13,558 bases of DNA from Alphaproteobacteria bacterium (GCA_017936185.1 JAGBGA010000118.1:1-13558); one strand, 5' to 3'; numbered from the stretch's first letter, positions 6,092 through 13,516 are shown. Made by a program: numbers and translations. Notes: generated by a model not told the origin, from the letters alone.

Positions 6092-8953
6092 TTACTTTTT
6101 TATTTTATTTGCTTTTACTGCTTTGTCCAGATACTTTTTCAAATATTTTCCTGTTTGTGATTCTGGCACATTTGCAACATCTTCGGGTGTACCGGTTGCG
6201 ATAACCCGGCCACCACCGGCACCACCTGTTGGTCCCAAATCAACAATCCAATCCGCCGTTTTTATTACATCCAAATTATGTTCAATAACAATTACAGTGT
6301 TTCCCTGCTCTACCAACTCGTGCAAGACAGACAACAACATTTTTATATCTTCAAAATGTAATCCTGTTGTTGGTTCATCCAATATATATATTGTTTCCCC
6401 GGTGCTTCGCGCAGCCAATTCCTTGGACAACTTTATACGTTGCGCTTCCCCGCCAGACAAATCAAGCGAACTTTGTCCCAACTTTATATAATCCAATCCC
6501 ACACGTTTCAGCAATTCCAACTTTCTTGAAATTTTTGGCACATTTACAAAGAATCTGTATGCTTCTTCAACGGTCATATTCAGCACATCTGCAATTGATT
6601 TACCTTTGTACTTTACCGCCAGTGTTTCTTCATTATACCGCGTCCCATGACAACAATCACATTCGACATAAACATCGGCCAAGAAGTTCATTTCTATCTT
6701 TATCTGTCCATCACCTTGGCATGCTTCACATCGCCCGCCTTTGACATTAAAAGAAAACCGTCCCGATGTATATCCGCGCGCCTTGGCTTCGGACAAGCCC
6801 GCAAAGAAATCACGAATATCGCCAAACACACCGGTATACGTTGCCGGATTACTGCGTGGTGTGCGTCCAATTGGCGATTGGTCAATATCAACCACCTTGT
6901 CGATATTTTCCATACCTGTAATAATATCATGCGCCCCTGTTTCCAACTTTGAATTATAAAGCGCGCGCATCAGCGCAGGATAAAGTGTACTTAGCAACAA
7001 CGACGACTTTCCCGACCCCGACACCCCTGTCAAAGCAATAAAGCGCCCCAACGGAAATTCAACGGTTACATTTTTCAAATTATGTTCACGCGCCCCCGAA
7101 ATAATAATTGATTTACCGTTTCCTGGACGTCTTTTTGTGGGCACCGGAATACTTCTTTTTCCCGCCAGATATTGTCCCGTTATTGAATCTTTATTTTTTA
7201 TAACCTGTTGTGGCGTTCCATGCGCAATAACATTTCCACCATTAACCCCAGCCCCACGTCCAATATCAACCAAATAATCCGCCGCCAACATTGCGTCTTC
7301 ATCGTGTTCTACAACAATAACTGTATTATCCTTGTCGCGCAACATCTTCAGCGTTTCCAACAAGTTATCATTATCGCTTTGATGAAGTCCAATTGATGGT
7401 TCATCCAAAACATACAATACCCCGGACAGACCACTTCCAATCTGTGATGCAAGACGAATACGTTGTGCTTCCCCGCCCGACAAAGTTCCCGCCATACGTG
7501 ACAATGTTAAATATCCCAACCCAACATTTTGCAAAAAGTATAATCTGTCCGTTATTTCACGCAAAACGATACGCGCAATTTCATTATCTTTGACCGACAA
7601 ATGATTTGGCAAATCGCGAAACCACTTTAACGAATCATCAACTGACATATCGCACACATCCATAATATCTGCGTCATTTATACGCACACACAACGCGTGA
7701 ATATTTAATCGCTTGCCATGGCAAACCGGGCATGGCTTTTCCGATTGATACTTTGCCAATTCGCTTCGCATTGCTTCTGAATCAGATTCCCGCCATCTGC
7801 GTTCTATATTTGGGATAACACCTTCATACGGCTTTTCATAAACAAACCCATTCCAATTTATTTTAATTGGTTCATCACCACTGCCATACAAGACCAAATC
7901 TTTTTGTTCTTGGGTCAGTGTATGCCATGGTTTTGACAACGGTATTTTGAATTTTTTATGAAGCGCGTCTAATAAATGTTCAAACTGGCTAAGCATTCCG
8001 CCACGCGACCATGGTGCAATCGCACCACCAAGTATAGACTTTGATGGGTCTGGCACCACCAAATCAGGCGACATATTTAATTGCACCCCCAACCCATCAC
8101 AATTTTGACACGCCCCCATTGGCGCATTAAAAGAAAACAATCGCGGTTCGATTTTTGGCACTGTAAAGCCACTGACCGGGCATGCATAACTTTGCGAATA
8201 AAGCGTATCTTCGTTTGTATCCAAACGACGCACCAACACCGACCCCGGCACCAAGCGAAGCGAACCTTCGAACGACGAATAAAGGCGCGATTTAAATTCT
8301 TCTGTATCTGAATCAGACGGCGGCATTTGCAATCTGTCCACCACGACCAAGATTGTATGCTTTTTATTTTTATCCAATGGCGGCACCGCCGACAAATCAA
8401 CAATTTCACCATCAATAATTGCACGCTGATACCCCTGCTTTACCAAGAACGCCAATTCCTTGCGATATTCACCTTTGCGTTCACGCACCAATGGTGCAAG
8501 AACAAAAATCTTGGTACCCGCAGGAATTTTCATTGTCCAATCGACCATTTCTGCAATTGTCTGGGACTTGATTGGTTTTCCAGTAACCGGTGAATGTGGC
8601 ACACCAATACGCGCCCACAACAATCGCAAATAATCATAAATTTCTGTTACTGTACCAACGGTTGAACGCGGATTTTTTGATGTTGTTTTTTGTTCGATTG
8701 AAATTGCCGGTGCCAATCCTTCGATTAAATCAACATCTGGCTTTTTTTGCATATCCAAGAATTGACGTGCATAACTGGACAACGATTCGACATAACGCCG
8801 TTGCCCTTCGGAATAAATTGTATTAAATGCAAACGATGATTTTCCCGACCCAGAAACGCCCGTAAAGACCACCAATTTATTTTTTGGTATGTCTAAATCA
8901 ATATTTTTAAGATTATTTTCGCGTGCATCACGAATTTTTATTATTCCAGCCAT
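6092..8953 (-). CDS. uvrA: Excinuclease ABC subunit A (UvrA)
   Basis: UvrA is the damage-sensing ATPase of nucleotide excision repair and loads UvrB at lesions. The protein of about 953 residues has two ABC ATPase modules. The first has Walker [10 protein letters not shown] (32-40) and signature [16 protein letters not shown] with [10 protein letters not shown]. The second has Walker [12 protein letters not shown] near residue 645, signature [15 protein letters not shown], and [10 protein letters not shown]. The C-terminal zinc module CEAC...CDCC is complete. In the first module the usual CxxC reads CPVSG while CQNC remains, a variant I know from alphaproteobacterial UvrA. I chose ATG 8953 rather than the in-frame ATG at 8962, because a promoter predicts transcription beginning near 8957. 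Length matches the family (E. coli 940). It is the first gene of the operon with the M-domain protein and rlmE. Confidence 0.97.
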   Translation of the reverse strand: MAGIIKIRDARENNLKNIDLDIPKNKLVVFTGVSGSGKSSFAFNTIYSEGQRRYVESLSSYARQFLDMQKKPDVDLIEGLAPAISIEQKTTSKNPRSTVGTVTEIYDYLRLLWARIGVPHSPVTGKPIKSQTIAEMVDWTMKIPAGTKIFVLAPLVRERKGEYRKELAFLVKQGYQRAIIDGEIVDLSAVPPLDKNKKHTILVVVDRLQMPPSDSDTEEFKSRLYSSFEGSLRLVPGSVLVRRLDTNEDTLYSQSYACPVSGFTVPKIEPRLFSFNAPMGACQNCDGLGVQLNMSPDLVVPDPSKSILGGAIAPWSRGGMLSQFEHLLDALHKKFKIPLSKPWHTLTQEQKDLVLYGSGDEPIKINWNGFVYEKPYEGVIPNIERRWRESDSEAMRSELAKYQSEKPCPVCHGKRLNIHALCVRINDADIMDVCDMSVDDSLKWFRDLPNHLSVKDNEIARIVLREITDRLYFLQNVGLGYLTLSRMAGTLSGGEAQRIRLASQIGSGLSGVLYVLDEPSIGLHQSDNDNLLETLKMLRDKDNTVIVVEHDEDAMLAADYLVDIGRGAGVNGGNVIAHGTPQQVIKNKDSITGQYLAGKRSIPVPTKRRPGNGKSIIISGAREHNLKNVTVEFPLGRFIALTGVSGSGKSSLLLSTLYPALMRALYNSKLETGAHDIITGMENIDKVVDIDQSPIGRTPRSNPATYTGVFGDIRDFFAGLSEAKARGYTSGRFSFNVKGGRCEACQGDGQIKIEMNFLADVYVECDCCHGTRYNEETLAVKYKGKSIADVLNMTVEEAYRFFVNVPKISRKLELLKRVGLDYIKLGQSSLDLSGGEAQRIKLSKELAARSTGETIYILDEPTTGLHFEDIKMLLSVLHELVEQGNTVIVIEHNLDVIKTADWIVDLGPTGGAGGGRVIATGTPEDVANVPESQTGKYLKKYLDKAVKANKIKK

Positions 8954-8963
8954 AGTACACATA

Positions 8964-8991
8964 AATATAGCTTAAATATTATTTTTTTCAA
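8964..8991 (-). promoter_or_regulatory. Promoter of the uvrA operon
   Basis: TTGAAA (8991-8986, five of six consensus bases) and TATATT (8969-8964) are 16 nt apart on minus. The predicted start near 8957 leaves only about 3-4 nt before ATG 8953, so the mRNA would be leaderless. No LexA-type CTGT-N8-ACAG operator is visible. Confidence 0.6.
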
Positions 8992-8994
8992 GAC

Positions 8995-9021
8995 AAAGGG
9001 CGAAGAATCCTTTCGCCCTTT
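8995..9021 (-). terminator. Terminator hairpin after rodZ
   Basis: AAAGGGCGAA (8995-9004) and TTCGCCCTTT (9012-9021) form a 10-bp stem 6 nt past the rodZ stop. On minus the T tract is short (TTTGTCTTG); on plus it is TTTTGTTATTATT. It abuts the uvrA -35 box and so insulates the two transcripts. Confidence 0.75.
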
Positions 9022-9026
9022 TGTTA

Positions 9027-9890
9027 TTATTCTTTCTTGGCCGCTGTCAAATTCTTGGGCGCCAATGAAATACCCGTCTTTCTGGTATGATCTGGGCCGG
9101 CATCTGGAACCAATTTTCCATTTACCCATATATCGATACCACCCGCATTTCCAAATGTTGCCTTGTATTTATCACCTTTTGGAACATAGTACAAATCCCC
9201 CGGCACCAAGACGCGACTGAACACAGTGTTTCCACGTCCGTCTTCAACCTTGACCCACGATTCTTGTGACGCCTGTAAAACAACATTTGCCGTTTCGCGA
9301 TTATCAACCCCAAAGCGTTCACGAACAGTCTGTTTATATTCTGGCTCTTTATCTTTTTCTTCAACTGTAACAACGGTATCCACCACTGTCGGAACTGGTT
9401 CAGGTTCTGATTTTGACGGCGTCAACATAACAATTGCAAAAATAATTAACGCAATTGCTAAAACCCCACCAAGGAACCACAACCAATGCTGATACACAAA
9501 CTGATACGCTTTGACAAACGTCATCTTGCCCCAACTTTCTTCCTTGATACTTGGCATCGCGCACGCCGAAGTGTCTTCATCGTCATCTGCAGCGCAATCA
9601 CTTGTCATACCCATTTCTTTCTTTATTTTTGCGACAACTTCGTCTGGATTTAATCCCAATTCCATTGCATAGTTACGCGCAAACCCCAATATATAAACAG
9701 GTTCTGGAATCACAGAATAATCACCATTTTCCAACGCTTCCAAGAATTCTTCACGAATACACAATTGCTTTGATATTGTTGGAATTTCGCGTTTACGACG
9801 TCCAGTGGTTCGTGCATTACGCAACATTTCACCCGCACTTAATTCCACCGGTGTTTCAACAACTTCATTATTTTCAATGTTTTCTGTCAT
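9027..9890 (-). CDS. rodZ: RodZ-like cell-shape protein (HTH, one membrane helix, DUF4115)
   Basis: RodZ links the MreB cytoskeleton to the wall-elongation machinery through the inner membrane. The 287 residues have its usual layout. A cytoplasmic helix-turn-helix domain (about 18-93) contains LSAGEMLRNART and the family block PEPVYILGFARNYA (62-75). An acidic linker (98-118) follows, then one transmembrane helix (about 137-157, WLWFLGGVLAIALIIFAIVM), a charged proline/valine linker (158-195), and a periplasmic DUF4115 beta domain (about 203-280, SQESWVKVEDGRGNTVFSR). ATG 9890 follows AGGGGA by about 9 nt. The gene lies 30 nt downstream of dusB with no terminator between, so the two are probably co-transcribed. 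Length is close to other alphaproteobacterial members. Confidence 0.9.
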   Translation of the reverse strand: MTENIENNEVVETPVELSAGEMLRNARTTGRRKREIPTISKQLCIREEFLEALENGDYSVIPEPVYILGFARNYAMELGLNPDEVVAKIKKEMGMTSDCAADDDEDTSACAMPSIKEESWGKMTFVKAYQFVYQHWLWFLGGVLAIALIIFAIVMLTPSKSEPEPVPTVVDTVVTVEEKDKEPEYKQTVRERFGVDNRETANVVLQASQESWVKVEDGRGNTVFSRVLVPGDLYYVPKGDKYKATFGNAGGIDIWVNGKLVPDAGPDHTRKTGISLAPKNLTAAKKE

Positions 9891-9920
9891 TTTTCACAAT
9901 CCCCTAAAGCTATTTTCACG

Positions 9921-10835
9921 CTAAATAATACCCCAAAAATCGCGAATTGCAACCTTTAAGGCACCTTCATCCACAATTTGATTTACTTTTATACGAAAAT
10001 CCGAAGAATTCGGCATACCCGCACTGTACCATGCGGCATGCTTTCTGAACATTGGAATGGCATTTTTTTCACCATAATATTCCAACGCATATTCCAAGTG
10101 TTCCAACACAACACGCCCAACATTATCTGGCGCGCCACCCTGGCCCAGCATTTCTGCCAACACCCATGGGCGCCCCAAAATTCCACGTCCAATCATTGCG
10201 CCACTGTACCCCAAGTCATCCAACCCGCGCAAATCATCGGCATTCTTTATATCGCCATTTGCGATAATTGGAATTGGGGCGTCTGATACATCTGGGTGCA
10301 CTGCATTTCCCAAATAAAGTTGCGCACGTGTCCGCCCATGAAGCGCCACAAATTGCACCCCACAATCGGCCGCAATATTAATCAAATCACGCCAATCACG
10401 ATGTTCATCATCCCACCCAAGACGTGTTTTTATCGAAACTGGTATATTTACCGCCCGAACCACTGCATGCATAATTTGTCCGGCCAACTTGTGGTCACGC
10501 ATCAAGTGCGCACCGGCCCCGGCGCGTGTTGCAACCTTTGGCACAGGACACCCCATATTAATATCAATCCACTTTGCCCCGGCATCTTGCAATATACGCG
10601 CCGCATCGGCCATTAACCCAACATCTGCACCAAAGATTTGTGCCCCAACATTACCTTCGTCGGCATAACTGTCAAAATTACGAAGACAATTCTTATGCGC
10701 CCCAACCAACGAATGACACGAAATCATTTCTGTAACCAACGGCGCATCTGGTGAAAAGCAACGCACAATACGGCGAAACGGGCGATCTGTAATCCCCGCA
10801 AGTGGTGCAGCAAAAATTTGATTATTTGTAAACAT
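9921..10835 (-). CDS. dusB: tRNA-dihydrouridine synthase (DusB family)
   Basis: A flavin enzyme that reduces uridine to dihydrouridine in the D loop of tRNA. The 304-residue TIM-barrel protein shows APLAGITDRPFR (10-21), the catalytic cysteine C96 in DINMGCPVPKV, K136 in VSIKTRLGW, H166 in ALHGRTR, and the FMN phosphate-binding blocks IANGDI (191-196) and GAMIGRGILGRPW (212-224). PLAGITD and GCPVPKV fit the DusB subgroup better than DusA, although subgroup placement from motifs alone is not certain. It is the first gene of a probable dusB-rodZ unit and is divergent from the ftsB-like gene. No ribosome-binding site precedes ATG 10835, which fits the leaderless promoter proposed here. Confidence 0.94.
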   Translation of the reverse strand: MFTNNQIFAAPLAGITDRPFRRIVRCFSPDAPLVTEMISCHSLVGAHKNCLRNFDSYADEGNVGAQIFGADVGLMADAARILQDAGAKWIDINMGCPVPKVATRAGAGAHLMRDHKLAGQIMHAVVRAVNIPVSIKTRLGWDDEHRDWRDLINIAADCGVQFVALHGRTRAQLYLGNAVHPDVSDAPIPIIANGDIKNADDLRGLDDLGYSGAMIGRGILGRPWVLAEMLGQGGAPDNVGRVVLEHLEYALEYYGEKNAIPMFRKHAAWYSAGMPNSSDFRIKVNQIVDEGALKVAIRDFWGII

Positions 10836-10847
10836 TTATGATATAAT
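10818..10847 (+). promoter_or_regulatory. Promoter of the ftsB-like gene
   Basis: TTGATT (10818-10823) and a perfect TATAAT (10842-10847) are 18 nt apart. The predicted start near 10854 is directly next to ATG 10855. The in-frame ATG at 10846 overlaps the -10 box, so it cannot be the start on this transcript. Confidence 0.6.
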
Positions 10848-10871
10848 GCCATCGATGAAAGGAAAAATCAA
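10843..10871 (-). promoter_or_regulatory. Promoter of dusB
   Basis: TTGATT (10871-10866) and CATTAT (10848-10843) are 17 nt apart on minus, predicting a start near 10836, one base before ATG 10835. Its -10 overlaps the -10 of the ftsB promoter on the other strand, so the two should compete. Confidence 0.4.
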
Positions 10872-11181
10872 AAATTTATTCAGTTTTTTATCCCGCGCAT
10901 GGTCTGGTGGCTGGCGCGGAAAAATCGGCATAGCCCTTACATTATTTGCATGTTTTATGTTCATTGGCCTTTTTTGGGGCAGTGTCAGCGTCCAACGCGT
11001 CGCCATAAACGTATGGGAATTGAATCAAGAGCAAGCACAACTTGCCCATGAACAAGACACATTACAAGAAATACAAAAACACATTGAACTGTTACAAAAT
11101 TACAGTCCAGACTATGTCGAAGAACTTGGACTAAAATATTTAAACATCGGCACCCCGAACACAAAAATACTTAAAATTTAA
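10855..11181 (+). CDS. ftsB: FtsB/DivIC-type septum formation initiator
   Basis: A 108-residue single-pass membrane protein of the FtsB/DivIC family, which with FtsL and FtsQ helps activate septal wall synthesis. Seen: a basic N terminus, one membrane helix (about 22-42, IGIALTLFACFMFIGLFWG), a heptad-like coiled coil rich in Q, E and L (about 51-83), and a conserved-type end PDYVEELGLKYLNIGTPN (85-102) like the xxYIEExARxxLGMxxPGE tail of the family. ATG 10855 was chosen over 10846 because the latter lies in the -10 box. Its plus orientation and C/A-ending codons match rnhA. The family call rests on architecture and tail, not on a strong motif, so the symbol is provisional. Confidence 0.78.
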   Translation: MKGKIKNLFSFLSRAWSGGWRGKIGIALTLFACFMFIGLFWGSVSVQRVAINVWELNQEQAQLAHEQDTLQEIQKHIELLQNYSPDYVEELGLKYLNIGTPNTKILKI

Positions 11182-11204
11182 TCCCCCGATTCGGGGGATT
11201 TTTC
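11181..11204. terminator. Terminator between the ftsB-like gene and tspO
   Basis: ATCCCCC (11181-11187) and GGGGGAT (11193-11199) form a strong stem followed on plus by TTTTTCTT. It overlaps the ftsB stop and ends just before the tspO stop at 11205, so it may serve both convergent genes. Confidence 0.85.
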
Positions 11205-11681
11205 TTAATTCAGCAATAACACCGTTCCATTTAAATAAAGCGCAAATACCAACCACGCCAAATATGGCCACACCAGATATGATGCCGCACGACTTATTGG
11301 TTTAAAGGCAACCATCATCCAAATCGCCACTGCAATCAACGCGACAAGACACAACAACGCCCCACCAACGAACTGTAATCCAAAGAACAAATAAGACCAC
11401 AATGCATTCAAACACATCTGTGACACAAACAATGCGTACGCTTTTGTTTTACTTTGTCTTGTTTTGTCATTGTTCATTATCAAGAACAACGCAATACCCA
11501 ACAAGGTATAAAGTATAATCCACGCCCAAACAAACACCCAACCATTTGGTGTTAACGCAGACTGATTTAACGCATTATACCATTCATTTGCCCCGGGCGA
11601 CATTGGCGAAAAGAACCCGCCAATAATACCTGGGATAAACGAAATAACGATTGCCAAAATAAACATTAAAAATTTTTTCAT
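11205..11681 (-). CDS. tspO: TspO/MBR tryptophan-rich sensory protein
   Basis: TspO proteins are five-helix membrane proteins that bind porphyrins and cholesterol-like ligands and modulate tetrapyrrole or stress responses. The 158-residue sequence has five hydrophobic segments (about 3-22, 44-67, 76-97, 101-122 and 128-152). Family blocks are visible: WYNALNQSALTPNGWVFVWAW (35-55), QMCLNALWSYLFFG (83-96), and the end VWPYLAWLVFALYLNG with its Y..W...A..LN pattern. Start ATG 11681 has an AGGAGG ribosome-binding site 6 nt upstream; the 14-residue upstream extension to 11723 does not. It is transcribed alone, and a possible operator overlaps its promoter. Confidence 0.95.
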   Translation of the reverse strand: MKKFLMFILAIVISFIPGIIGGFFSPMSPGANEWYNALNQSALTPNGWVFVWAWIILYTLLGIALFLIMNNDKTRQSKTKAYALFVSQMCLNALWSYLFFGLQFVGGALLCLVALIAVAIWMMVAFKPISRAASYLVWPYLAWLVFALYLNGTVLLLN

Positions 11682-11694
11682 ATGAATCCTCCTT

Positions 11695-11733
11695 GTGATA
11701 AAAATTGTATCACATTGGCACAATTAATATCAC
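11695..11733 (-). promoter_or_regulatory. Possible tspO promoter with operator-like repeats
   Basis: TACAAT on minus (11709-11704) is a plausible -10, with GTGATA (11733-11728) 18 nt upstream as a weak -35. GTGATA (11695-11700) and TATCAC (11708-11713) form an inverted repeat around the -10, and a third copy TATCACA occurs at 11728. This is consistent with a repressor site, but the regulator is unknown. Confidence 0.35.
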
Positions 11734-11756
11734 AGGAACGATTTACTAAAACGCCA

Positions 11757-11787
11757 TAAAAAAAGCCACCAAATGGCGACTTTTTTA
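11757..11787 (-). terminator. Terminator after the 249-residue secreted-protein gene
   Basis: On minus, AAAAAAGTCGCCA and TGGTGGCTTTTTT pair along their length with two G-U pairs and are followed by a T tract. The G-U pairs exist only in minus-strand RNA, matching the gene that stops at 11801. Confidence 0.75.
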
Positions 11788-11800
11788 TTCATAATGGTAA

Positions 11801-12550
11801 TTAATTTGTAAACTTGCATTTTTGGGAAAACGTATATTCACCTGAATTGTCTTGATATTTAACGTCATCACCATATCCGACAAAACATTCTGTCTTCCCC
11901 AACTTTATCCCCGCATCACTTTTACCTGGATAAGTATTGCCTCCACTGGTCATCGTCGGACATACCGCACACCCAGTGCATGACGTAAAATTACCACTTG
12001 AATCCACGCTACAGTTTACCAAAGCATAAAAACTAGCATTAAAACTTGCTGACGTATTATAATATCCTGCAGCGCATCTAAATTTGTTTCCGTATTCCCA
12101 CTGACATGTACTTGTATTACACGAACAAGTCTGCTCATAATCATATCCATCAACACCTGTTTCAAACCAAAACGGCAACGTATGACAAATCCCATCACAC
12201 GTCCCATTACAATCACTTGCCGAAACAACACAATTTTTAATTGTTTGTGTGGCGTTACTGCTGCACCCCGGAAGGGTAATTGTTTGATTTGTTAATGTTC
12301 CTTTACTGCAAGAATTGCATGTTGCATACTTAAAATAAGTACCATCACTTCGCTGCACACAGTATTCCGTTACATTTGAACAAAACGTCATTGTATTAAC
12401 ATAAGCTGACACCCCACTGCAATTACTGATTGGCACAACATTACAGGCTGTAAAAGCAATGCCACCAACATCCGTAGTCGCGGCATATACCCCACGCACA
12501 GCAAAAACACAAAAAAATCCAATAAAAAACAACTTTGTGATTATTTTCAT
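11801..12550 (-). CDS. Secreted cysteine-rich protein, function unknown
   Basis: A 249-residue exported protein that I cannot assign. ATG 12550 has a GAGAG ribosome-binding site about 10 nt upstream. An upstream in-frame extension to 12640 runs into an inverted-repeat element and is rejected. Residues 1-23 are a signal peptide (MKIITKLFFIGFFCVFAVRG, cleavage near VYA|AT). The mature part has 21 cysteines in about 226 residues, spaced throughout: CNSCSKG, DCNGTCDGIC, TCSCNTSTC, RCAAGYYN (a CxAGYY block), SCTGCAVC and TECFVGYG. The end, GEYTFSQKCKFTN, and NTYPGKSDAGI before it recall a family of cysteine-rich exported proteins I have seen in gut Alphaproteobacteria. That memory is unverified. 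N-rich N-x-S/T sequons are frequent but have no known meaning here. It stands alone between a repeat element and its own terminator. Confidence 0.82.
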   Translation of the reverse strand: MKIITKLFFIGFFCVFAVRGVYAATTDVGGIAFTACNVVPISNCSGVSAYVNTMTFCSNVTEYCVQRSDGTYFKYATCNSCSKGTLTNQTITLPGCSSNATQTIKNCVVSASDCNGTCDGICHTLPFWFETGVDGYDYEQTCSCNTSTCQWEYGNKFRCAAGYYNTSASFNASFYALVNCSVDSSGNFTSCTGCAVCPTMTSGGNTYPGKSDAGIKLGKTECFVGYGDDVKYQDNSGEYTFSQKCKFTN

Positions 12551-12579
12551 ATTAATTTCTCTCTTCTTTTTTACGAATG

Positions 12580-12725
12580 TGCCAAATCCATCGGGGGCGT
12601 TTACAACTAGGAAAGAAACGGTGGTTTGGATTCGGCACAAAATGGCCTTGACTTTTGTCCGAAAAACATGGAAAATTTACATTGAATCAGTGCCAAATTC
12701 AAAGGACCGTTTGGATTCGGCACTG
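12580..12725. repeat. Compound inverted-repeat element (REP/MITE-like)
   Basis: Four copies of one motif in alternating orientation: GTGCCAAATCCA (12580-12591), TGGATTCGGCAC (12628-12639), CAGTGCCAAATTCAAA (12688-12703) and TTTGGATTCGGCACTG (12710-12725). Each adjacent pair forms a hairpin, with 11 of 12 and 14 of 16 bases complementary, and the two outermost arms are also mutually inverted. The second hairpin is followed by a T-rich run on plus, so it may stop plus-strand transcription. No coding capacity or flanking target duplication is evident. It lies directly before the secreted-protein gene and could be part of its leader. Confidence 0.65.
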
Positions 12726-12790
12726 ATTTTTTTACTTTTTTATTTGTAAAAACAATTAATTAAACACAAAAAAACAAATGTATAAAAATT

Positions 12791-12823
12791 AAAAAAAATC
12801 CCCAACATTGGGGATTTTTTTTT
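12791..12823. terminator. Terminator after the lipoprotein gene
   Basis: ATCCCCAA (12798-12805) and TTGGGGAT (12808-12815) form a stem with an A tract before and a T tract after, so it can work on both strands. It lies 14 nt past the stop at 12838. Confidence 0.85.
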
Positions 12824-12837
12824 GTAATACACATTGT

Positions 12838-13203
12838 TTACATACACTGTGAAACGGCATACATTGCAACACCGTCAAACACAGGATTTTTAAGCATTAC
12901 ACGATATCTCCTTGTTCCATCACCACATTCATTTGGATTCAAATTAACCCAAACACCTTCGGTATCTGCGGCATATTCTGTAATATTTTTTTCTGCAAAA
13001 TCACCACTTACAAACATTGAATTTGCTTCCATTGCTTGGATTGCTTCTAATTCCGGTGTCACAGGACATTTTACCAAAGAATCCCCATTCACAGACGTTG
13101 CCACAACATCACATTCTGTGCCAAAAACATCCACTTTTTGCACATCATCTGCGCCACATGCGGCCACCGCCAAAACAACAGGTAAAATCAACAATTTTTT
13201 CAT
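12838..13203 (-). CDS. Small predicted lipoprotein, function unknown
   Basis: A 121-residue protein with a lipoprotein signal peptide: MKK, a hydrophobic stretch, then a LAVAAC lipobox with the lipid-bearing cysteine at residue 16. The mature part should be membrane-anchored and exposed to the periplasm. It has four more cysteines (C31, C46, C93, C120), which could make two disulfides, and it is acidic overall. An LxxxxMEANSMFVSGDF-type segment (about 52-69) and NPNECGDGTRRYRV (89-102) are the most distinctive parts, but I recognise no family. AGGAG lies 7 nt before ATG 13203 behind a clear promoter, and a strong terminator follows, so it forms a one-gene transcript. Confidence 0.85.
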   Translation of the reverse strand: MKKLLILPVVLAVAACGADDVQKVDVFGTECDVVATSVNGDSLVKCPVTPELEAIQAMEANSMFVSGDFAEKNITEYAADTEGVWVNLNPNECGDGTRRYRVMLKNPVFDGVAMYAVSQCM

Positions 13204-13235
13204 AATATTTCTCCTTTTTTTCTTGTTGTACTAAA

Positions 13236-13265
13236 ATTATAAAACCCCAAAACAAAAAATATCAA
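13236..13265 (-). promoter_or_regulatory. Promoter of the lipoprotein gene
   Basis: TTGATA (13265-13260) and a perfect TATAAT (13241-13236) are 18 nt apart on minus, predicting a start near 13229 and a 25-nt leader with AGGAG. It begins immediately after the terminator copy at 13270-13300. Confidence 0.65.
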
Positions 13266-13269
13266 CAAA

Positions 13270-13300
13270 AAAAATTAAACCGCCCTTGCGGACGGTTAAA
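13270..13300 (-). terminator. Terminator, second copy of a 31-bp repeat
   Basis: On minus, AACCGTCC and GGGCGGTT pair (one G-U) around a GCAA tetraloop and are followed by TTTAATTTTTTTT. The 31 bases are identical to 13486-13516. The G-U pair and GNRA loop exist only in minus RNA, so it was shaped for minus-strand transcripts. Confidence 0.8.
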
Positions 13301-13310
13301 AGTCTCGCTT

Positions 13311-13329
13311 GGTATTTCCAAGAAATACC
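13311..13329. repeat. Perfect 8-bp inverted repeat
   Basis: GGTATTTC (13311-13318) and GAAATACC (13322-13329) are separated by 3 nt. Next to it, TGCGCAAA occurs twice in direct orientation (13332-13339 and 13357-13364). Function unknown; it could be a recombinase or regulator site within the segment between the tRNA-end copy and the terminator. Confidence 0.5.
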
Positions 13330-13386
13330 TGTGCGCAAATTTGTTGTTATTCGAACTGCGCAAAGCTTGTTCTTATATACAAATTT

Positions 13387-13405
13387 TGGCACGCCCTACA
13401 GGATT
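13387..13405 (-). repeat. 19-bp copy of the tRNA 3' end (attachment-site-like)
   Basis: These 19 bases equal 13521-13539, the 3' end of the tRNA gene from the T loop through CCA. Identity stops exactly inside the T loop, and the upstream sequence does not resemble a tRNA. Such boundaries are typical of integrase attachment cores, but no integrase gene is in the window. Confidence 0.6.
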
Positions 13406-13485
13406 GTAATTCCCATGTTCGTTTTCACTCCATGGGCCCCTTTCGCCTGCGGCTCGAACCAGGTTCTCATCCAAGTTCGTGCAAC

Positions 13486-13516
13486 AAAAATTAAACCGCC
13501 CTTGCGGACGGTTAAA
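13486..13516 (-). terminator. Terminator of the tRNA gene, first copy of the 31-bp repeat
   Basis: The same GCAA-capped hairpin and T tract as at 13270-13300, beginning 4 nt past the tRNA CCA end (13521). Position and orientation make it the natural end of the tRNA transcript. Confidence 0.82.

Noticed and set aside
12551..12640. 30-residue N-terminal extension of the cysteine-rich secreted protein
   Set aside because: It would bury the signal peptide and is encoded by the inverted-repeat arms. ATG 12550 has its own ribosome-binding site.
13406..13485. A second, degenerate tRNA gene upstream of the copied 3' end
   Set aside because: A TTCGA and a CCCATG/CATGGG hairpin are present, but no acceptor, D-arm or anticodon-arm arrangement can be drawn, so I do not call a tRNA pseudogene.
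13309..13494. 61-codon plus-strand frame across the duplicated tRNA end
   Set aside because: It reads through the antisense of a tRNA fragment and hairpins and has no ribosome-binding site. Such frames are typical artefacts beside tRNA genes.
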